Positions 8,470 through 12,678 of a stretch of DNA of 12,678 nt are shown piece by piece; the stretch's first letter is position 1; each line of letters opens with the position of its first letter. The stretch is from Lachnospiraceae bacterium. Lineage in GTDB: Bacteria > Bacillota_A > Clostridia > Lachnospirales > Lachnospiraceae. The notes under the pieces are model-generated. The model saw only the letters and a program-made list of their open reading frames with translations, had not been told where the DNA came from and ran no database searches. The translations under genes and the position numbers were made by a program. The DNA is taken from assembly GCA_016281675.1 (NCBI GenBank), contig JAEEJD010000009.1:1-12678 (forward strand), read 5' to 3'.

Positions 8470-10230
8470 ATGAAAACAATACTTGAACAGATTTCGGAAA
8501 CGGTTGCAAAGGGATTCGAGGCAGCGGGCTACGATGCTTCCTACGGAAAAGTCGGGGTCAGTAACCGTCCCGATCTTTGCGAATTTCAGTGTAACGGAGC
8601 TATGGCCGGTGCAAAGGCGTATCACAAGGCTCCGATGGCGATAGCCGAAGAAGTTGCGGCAAAGCTTTCCGGCGATCCCGCCTTTTCAATGATAAATGCG
8701 GTTGCTCCGGGCTTTTTGAACATAAAGGTGTCGGATGATTTTCTCTCGGGATTCCTTAATAAAATGGAGTCGGGTGATAAGTTTGCCGTTGACATGCCGC
8801 AGCCTGAAAAGATCGTTGTGGATTACGGCGGACCGAACGTTGCCAAGCCGCTTCATGTGGGGCATCTTCGCGCGGCGATAATCGGCGAGAGCGTTAAACG
8901 CATTTGTAAATATCTCGGAAATGACGTAATAGGCGATGTTCATCTCGGAGACTGGGGTCTTCAGATGGGGCTTATCATAACCGAACTTAGAGAGAGAAAA
9001 CCGGAACTGCCGTATTTTGACGAAAGCTTCGAAGGCGAGTATCCTTCGGAGGCACCGTTCACTCTTTCGGAACTTGAGGAGATATATCCCGCGGCATCCG
9101 CAAAGTCCAAGGAGGACGAGGCATACAAAGAAGCAGCACTGGAGGCAACGGGTCAGCTTCAGAGAGGCAATCGCGGATACCGTGCGCTCTGGCAGCATAT
9201 AATGGACGTTTCCGTTCCGGATCTTAAGAAGAACTACAAAGATCTTTCTGTCGAGTTTGACTGGTGGAAAGGTGAGAGCAGTGTTGATGCTCTGATCCCG
9301 GACATGGTCAAAGATATGAAGGACAAGGGGTTTGCATATGAGAGTGAGGGCGCACTTGTCGTGGATGTGGCGGAGGAGTCCGATTCAAAGGAGATCCCGC
9401 CGTGCATGATATTAAAATCCGACGGTGCATCGCTTTATACGACAACGGATCTTGCAACGCTTCTCGACAGGCGTTCATGCTTTGATCCGGATCACGTGAT
9501 TTATGTTGTCGATAAGCGTCAGGAGATGCATTTCATACAGGTATTTCGATGCGCAAGGAAGACCGGCGTTGTAAAGGATGGTGTGAAGCTTGATTTTCTC
9601 GGATTCGGTACGATGAACGGCAAGGACGGAAAGCCGTTCAAGACGCGTGAAGGCGGAGTGATGCGCCTTGAGACACTGATATCCGACATACGCGATACGA
9701 TGTACAGGAAGATCATGGACAATCATGAGGCGGATCCCGAAGAAGCGAAGAAAACAAGCGAGACAGTGGCTCTGGCCGCGATCAAATACGGAGACCTGTC
9801 GAACCAGGCGACGAAGGATTATGTCTTCGACACCGATAAGTTTACTTCGTTTGAAGGAAACACGGGTCCGTACATTCTGTATACGATAGTCCGTATCAAG
9901 TCGATACTCGGCAAGTACGCTGCCGACGGATCGAAGCTGCCGACAAGCATAGGAAAGCCTCAAAATGATCTTGAAAAATCACTTATGCTCGAGCTTTCTA
10001 AGTTTGCGATAACCGTAAGGGCGGCATACGATGAGATAGCGCCTCACAGGATATGCGCGTATATCTACGATGTGTGCAACGCCTTCAACCGTTTCTATCA
10101 CGAGACAAAGATTCTTACGGAAGAGGATGCGGCGAAGAAGGAAGGATGGATCGCACTTCTCGTCCTTACGAAGAGGATCCTTGAGACATGCATAGATCTG
10201 CTGGGATTTGAGGCACCCGAGAAGATGTGA
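8470..10230 (+). CDS. argS: Arginyl-tRNA synthetase
   Basis: A class I synthetase that charges tRNA-Arg with arginine using ATP, in the cytosol. The 586-residue length is normal. The N-terminal tRNA D-loop-recognising domain includes SNRPDLCEFQCNGA near residues 36-49. The catalytic core has the family form of the HIGH signature, PNVAKPLHVGHLR, with H129 and H132. GKDGKPFKTR at 384-393 occupies the place of the KMSKS loop; many arginyl enzymes lack a canonical KMSKS, so this is normal. The C-terminal helical anticodon-binding domain contains FNRFYHETKIL and ends in the typical LLGFEAPEKM. The start is set by GAGGAG 5 bases upstream. The gene is the last of the co-directional run; no clear terminator directly follows it, and the clpB promoter lies about 60 bases downstream. 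No T-box leader precedes it. Confidence 0.97.
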   Translation: MKTILEQISETVAKGFEAAGYDASYGKVGVSNRPDLCEFQCNGAMAGAKAYHKAPMAIAEEVAAKLSGDPAFSMINAVAPGFLNIKVSDDFLSGFLNKMESGDKFAVDMPQPEKIVVDYGGPNVAKPLHVGHLRAAIIGESVKRICKYLGNDVIGDVHLGDWGLQMGLIITELRERKPELPYFDESFEGEYPSEAPFTLSELEEIYPAASAKSKEDEAYKEAALEATGQLQRGNRGYRALWQHIMDVSVPDLKKNYKDLSVEFDWWKGESSVDALIPDMVKDMKDKGFAYESEGALVVDVAEESDSKEIPPCMILKSDGASLYTTTDLATLLDRRSCFDPDHVIYVVDKRQEMHFIQVFRCARKTGVVKDGVKLDFLGFGTMNGKDGKPFKTREGGVMRLETLISDIRDTMYRKIMDNHEADPEEAKKTSETVALAAIKYGDLSNQATKDYVFDTDKFTSFEGNTGPYILYTIVRIKSILGKYAADGSKLPTSIGKPQNDLEKSLMLELSKFAITVRAAYDEIAPHRICAYIYDVCNAFNRFYHETKILTEEDAAKKEGWIALLVLTKRILETCIDLLGFEAPEKM

Positions 10231-10273
10231 TTTTCGCGCTTTTTGCGGCAATTATCCAAATATTCTGAAAATA

Positions 10274-10300
10274 TTAGCACTCGACTGTTGACATGGCTAA
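10274..10300 (+). promoter_or_regulatory. Imperfect CIRCE-like operator (putative HrcA site)
   Basis: The left half TTAGCACTC (10274-10282) is a perfect match to the CIRCE half-site. After exactly 9 bases comes CATGGCTAA (10292-10300), matching 6 of 9 positions of GAGTGCTAA, with the outer GCTAA intact. Geometry and total length (27) are those of CIRCE. It overlaps the -35 box, where bound repressor would block RNA polymerase. In Firmicutes, CIRCE and its repressor HrcA control chaperone genes, which fits a clpB promoter. The right half is weak, so binding is not certain. Confidence 0.6.
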
Positions 10301-10316
10301 TAACTGATGATATTAT
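10288..10316 (+). promoter_or_regulatory. Sigma-A promoter of clpB
   Basis: TTGACA (10288-10293) is a perfect -35 box. After exactly 17 bases stands TATTAT (10311-10316), 5 of 6 to consensus, preceded by TG at 10308-10309 as an extended -10. An A/T-rich tract (about 10251-10275) lies upstream and could act as an UP element. Transcription would start near 10322-10324, giving a leader of about 110 nt before clpB. Confidence 0.82.
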
Positions 10317-10350
10317 GTGTTCAACAGGGTGGGGCTGAATTGTTTCCGAG

Positions 10351-10389
10351 AAAACCTTGTGAAGGCGTCTGCGCTTGACGAGGTTTTTT
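10351..10389 (+). terminator. Terminator-like hairpin with T tract in the clpB leader
   Basis: AAAACCT (10351-10357) pairs with AGGTTTT (10381-10387). The stem continues through a T-G wobble, GT/AC, a G-G mismatch, AAG/CTT, one bulged G and CG/CG around a TCTG loop. Six T residues (10384-10389) follow AGG and partly belong to the stem. It could end read-through from argS, attenuate clpB transcription, or only protect the mRNA 5' end. It lies downstream of the clpB promoter, so full termination would silence clpB. The pairing is read by eye; no energy was computed. Confidence 0.5.
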
Positions 10390-10416
10390 CGAATCTGCCG
10401 GAGAAGAATACATAAT

Positions 10417-10424
10417 AAGGAGGT
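10417..10424 (+). promoter_or_regulatory. Consensus ribosome binding site of clpB
   Basis: AAGGAGGT is a full-length match to the anti-Shine-Dalgarno sequence, 7 bases before the ATG at 10432. It is the strongest site in the window and fixes the clpB start. AGGT-A-ACCT within and after it is a short self-complement too tight to fold on its own. Confidence 0.85.
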
Positions 10425-10431
10425 AACCTTA

Positions 10432-12678
10432 ATGAACATACAAAAGTTTACACAAAAATCACTCGATGCGGTCAATTCGCTCGAGAAGATCACATATGAC
10501 TACGGTAATCAGGAGATAGCCCAGGTTCATCTTCTGTACGCACTGTTGACGCAGGAGGATGGGCTGATCCCGAAGCTTATCGAGAAGATGGAGATCAATA
10601 ACGAACATTTTCTTGATAATGTCGAATCTCACATTAACAGACGTCCGAAGGTCTCGGGCGGCAGGGTTTATGTCGGAGACAAGCTGAACAAGGTTCTCGT
10701 ATCTGCCGAAGACGAAGCGAAGGCGATGAACGATTCGTACGTTTCGGTCGAGCATCTGTTCCTGTCGATGTTAAAGCATCCCGACAGCGATATCAAAGAT
10801 CTGATGAGCGAATACGGCCTGACTCGCGAACGTTTCCTGTCGGCGCTTGCCGAGGTGAGAGGCAATCATAATGTTATGACCGACAATCCCGAAGCAACGT
10901 ACGATACGCTTGAAAAGTACGGACAGGATCTGGTGGAAAAGGCAAGAAACCAGAAGCTCGATCCGGTCATTGGAAGAGATACAGAGATAAGAAACATTAT
11001 CCGTATCCTGTCTCGTAAGACGAAGAACAATCCGGTCCTGATCGGTGAACCCGGTGTCGGTAAGACGGCTGTGGTTGAGGGACTCGCACAGCGTATAGTC
11101 AGCGGCGATGTTCCGGAAAGCCTGAAGGATAAGACGATATTTGCGCTTGATATGGGAGCACTCGTTGCGGGTGCCAAGTACCGCGGTGAGTTCGAGGAGC
11201 GTCTGAAGGCCGTGCTTGAAGATGTTAAAGCAAGCGACGGAAAGATAATCCTGTTTATCGATGAGCTTCATACGATCGTAGGAGCCGGTAAGACCGATGG
11301 TGCGCTCGATGCCGGGAACATGTTAAAGCCGATGCTTGCGCGTGGAGAGCTTCACTGCATAGGAGCAACGACTCTTGACGAATACAGGCAGTATATCGAA
11401 AAGGATGCGGCTCTTGAGAGAAGATTCCAGCCTGTGACAGTTGACGAGCCAAGCGTTGAGGATACGATTTCGATCCTCAGAGGGCTCAAAGAGCGCTACG
11501 AGAATTATCACGAAGTTAAGATAATGGATACCGCGCTTGTTGCGGCTGCAACGCTTTCAGACAGGTACATTACCGACAGATTCCTTCCCGATAAGGCTAT
11601 TGACCTTGTCGATGAGGCTTGCGCACTCGTAAAGACGGAAATGAAATCGATGCCGGCCGAACTCGATGAGATCAGCCGAAGGAAAATGCAGCTTGAGATT
11701 GAAGAAGCGGCACTTGTCAAGGAAACCGACCAACTCAGTCAATCGCGTCTCGAAGAGCTCAGAAAAGAGCTTGCCGAGATCAAGGACGAGTATGACAGCA
11801 AGATGGCACAATGGGAAAACGAGAAGGCATCGGTTGAGAAGCTTTCGAAATTACGTGCCGAAATAGAGGCAACGAACAACGAGATCGAGATTGCCAAGAG
11901 AGAGAACAATTACGAACTTGCCGGACAGCTTCAGTACGGTAAACTCCCGCAATTGACCCAGCAGCTTGCGATAGAAGAGGAAAATGTCAGAAACAAGGAA
12001 TTGACGCTCGTTCATGAGAATGTCTCTGACGAGGAGATATCCCAGATCGTCAGCCGTTGGACGGGAATACCCGTTTCCAAGCTTACAGAGGGCGAGAGGA
12101 CGAAGATACTCCATCTTGATGAGGAACTCCATAAGAGAGTGATAGGTCAGGATGAAGGCGTGACGAAGGTCACAGAGGCGATCCTGCGCTCAAAGGCAGG
12201 TATCAAGGACCCCGCAAAGCCTATCGGTTCATTCCTGTTCCTCGGCCCTACCGGTGTCGGCAAGACCGAACTGGCCAAATCTCTGGCGGCGAGCCTGTTT
12301 GACGATGAGAACAACATGGTCAGGATAGATATGAGCGAATACATGGAGAAGTTCTCCGTATCGCGTCTTATCGGAGCGCCTCCGGGATACGTCGGATACG
12401 AGGAGGGCGGTCAGCTGACCGAGGCCGTAAGGAGAAAACCTTATTCCGTTGTACTGTTTGACGAGATCGAAAAAGCGCACCCGGATGTGTTCAACGTACT
12501 CCTTCAGGTGCTCGATGACGGACGTATAACCGATTCGCAGGGCAGGACCGTGGACTTTAAGAACACGATACTCATCATGACGAGTAACATCGGTGCTCAG
12601 TATCTTCTCGACGGCATAGACGATAACGGAAATATAAGCGAAGAAGCTTCGGAAGCGGTAATGGGTGAGCTTCGCGGT
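10432..12678 (+). CDS. clpB: ATP-dependent disaggregase chaperone ClpB, 3' end missing
   Basis: ClpB is a hexameric AAA+ protein that, with DnaK, pulls polypeptides out of aggregates after heat or other stress. The frame runs open for 749 codons to the window edge, so about 110-120 residues of the usual 860 or so are lacking. The substrate-binding N-domain covers about 1-145. NBD1 has Walker A GEPGVGKT (205-212), pore tyrosine Y250 in KYRGEF, Walker B D277-E278, and arginines R330-R331 in LERRF. A long charged coiled-coil middle domain runs about 404-535, which separates ClpB from the short-linker ClpC. NBD2 has GPTGVGKT (605-612), pore loop GYVGYEEGG with Y653, and Walker B D677-E678. The start [10 protein letters not shown] fits the family. 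It has its own promoter, a CIRCE-like site and a hairpin-bearing leader, so it is probably stress-regulated apart from the upstream genes. Confidence 0.96.
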   Translation, partial: MNIQKFTQKSLDAVNSLEKITYDYGNQEIAQVHLLYALLTQEDGLIPKLIEKMEINNEHFLDNVESHINRRPKVSGGRVYVGDKLNKVLVSAEDEAKAMNDSYVSVEHLFLSMLKHPDSDIKDLMSEYGLTRERFLSALAEVRGNHNVMTDNPEATYDTLEKYGQDLVEKARNQKLDPVIGRDTEIRNIIRILSRKTKNNPVLIGEPGVGKTAVVEGLAQRIVSGDVPESLKDKTIFALDMGALVAGAKYRGEFEERLKAVLEDVKASDGKIILFIDELHTIVGAGKTDGALDAGNMLKPMLARGELHCIGATTLDEYRQYIEKDAALERRFQPVTVDEPSVEDTISILRGLKERYENYHEVKIMDTALVAAATLSDRYITDRFLPDKAIDLVDEACALVKTEMKSMPAELDEISRRKMQLEIEEAALVKETDQLSQSRLEELRKELAEIKDEYDSKMAQWENEKASVEKLSKLRAEIEATNNEIEIAKRENNYELAGQLQYGKLPQLTQQLAIEEENVRNKELTLVHENVSDEEISQIVSRWTGIPVSKLTEGERTKILHLDEELHKRVIGQDEGVTKVTEAILRSKAGIKDPAKPIGSFLFLGPTGVGKTELAKSLAASLFDDENNMVRIDMSEYMEKFSVSRLIGAPPGYVGYEEGGQLTEAVRRKPYSVVLFDEIEKAHPDVFNVLLQVLDDGRITDSQGRTVDFKNTILIMTSNIGAQYLLDGIDDNGNISEEASEAVMGELRG

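Noticed and set aside
9613..9648. Lack of a canonical KMSKS motif in argS, as a possible sign of decay
   Set aside because: Many arginyl-tRNA synthetases lack KMSKS and carry a GKDGKPFKTR-type loop as here; all other core motifs are intact.
10231..10255. Terminator directly after argS (CGC, six-base loop, GCG)
   Set aside because: Only three base pairs form and no T tract follows the right arm, so it does not support an intrinsic terminator.
10340..10378. Possible TTG-started leader peptide of 12 residues in the clpB leader
   Set aside because: The start is a non-ATG codon, the only upstream purines (GGTGGGG) match a ribosome site poorly, and there is no codon run that would suggest attenuation by ribosome stalling.
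10326..10389. AGGGTGG followed by a terminator-like hairpin, resembling the end of a T-box leader
   Set aside because: Only the first seven bases of the T-box sequence match, the ACCGCG part is missing, the leader is far too short for a Stem I, and the downstream gene is clpB, not an amino-acid gene.

Overview
The window looks like chromosomal housekeeping DNA from a Gram-positive anaerobe of the class Clostridia, most plausibly a Lachnospiraceae-like organism. The main reasons are the single-chain, roughly 1,260-residue PurL of the type common in that group, the QueH-type epoxyqueuosine reductase, the purine-rich Shine-Dalgarno sites, and the gene-1 protein type found beside radA there. This taxonomic call is inference from protein character, not from a database search. 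All genes lie on the + strand, and no tRNA, rRNA, CRISPR array, insertion sequence or phage gene is visible.

Region 1 (2-10230) is a tightly packed run of six genes: the 3' end of a small uncharacterised protein, radA (DNA repair ATPase), purL (purine synthesis), a membrane-bound c-di-GMP phosphodiesterase with a dead GGDEF domain and an intact EAL domain, queH (queuosine synthesis) and argS (arginyl-tRNA synthetase). Junctions are +3, +1, -4, -8 and +37 bases, so transcription as one operon with translational coupling at several joints is likely. The promoter must lie upstream of the window. No obvious internal promoter was found, although no systematic search was possible. The genes do not form one pathway. 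Three of them touch guanine-nucleotide metabolism (IMP supply, c-di-GMP breakdown, GTP-derived queuosine), which is suggestive only.

Region 2 (10231-10431) is a 201-base intergenic stretch with a strong sigma-A promoter (TTGACA, 17 bases, TATTAT with extended -10 TG). A CIRCE-like 9-9-9 element overlaps the -35 box, followed by a leader of about 110 nt with a long hairpin ending in six T residues, and a consensus ribosome binding site.

Region 3 (10432-12678) is clpB, the disaggregase chaperone, cut off by the window edge at residue 749. Its own promoter and putative HrcA-type operator set it apart from the upstream operon as a heat-shock unit.

I found no convincing undescribed multi-gene system. 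The points most worth checking are the perfect palindrome that supplies the C-terminus of QueH, the control region of clpB (imperfect CIRCE plus attenuator-like hairpin), and the placement of a c-di-GMP phosphodiesterase inside a housekeeping operon.
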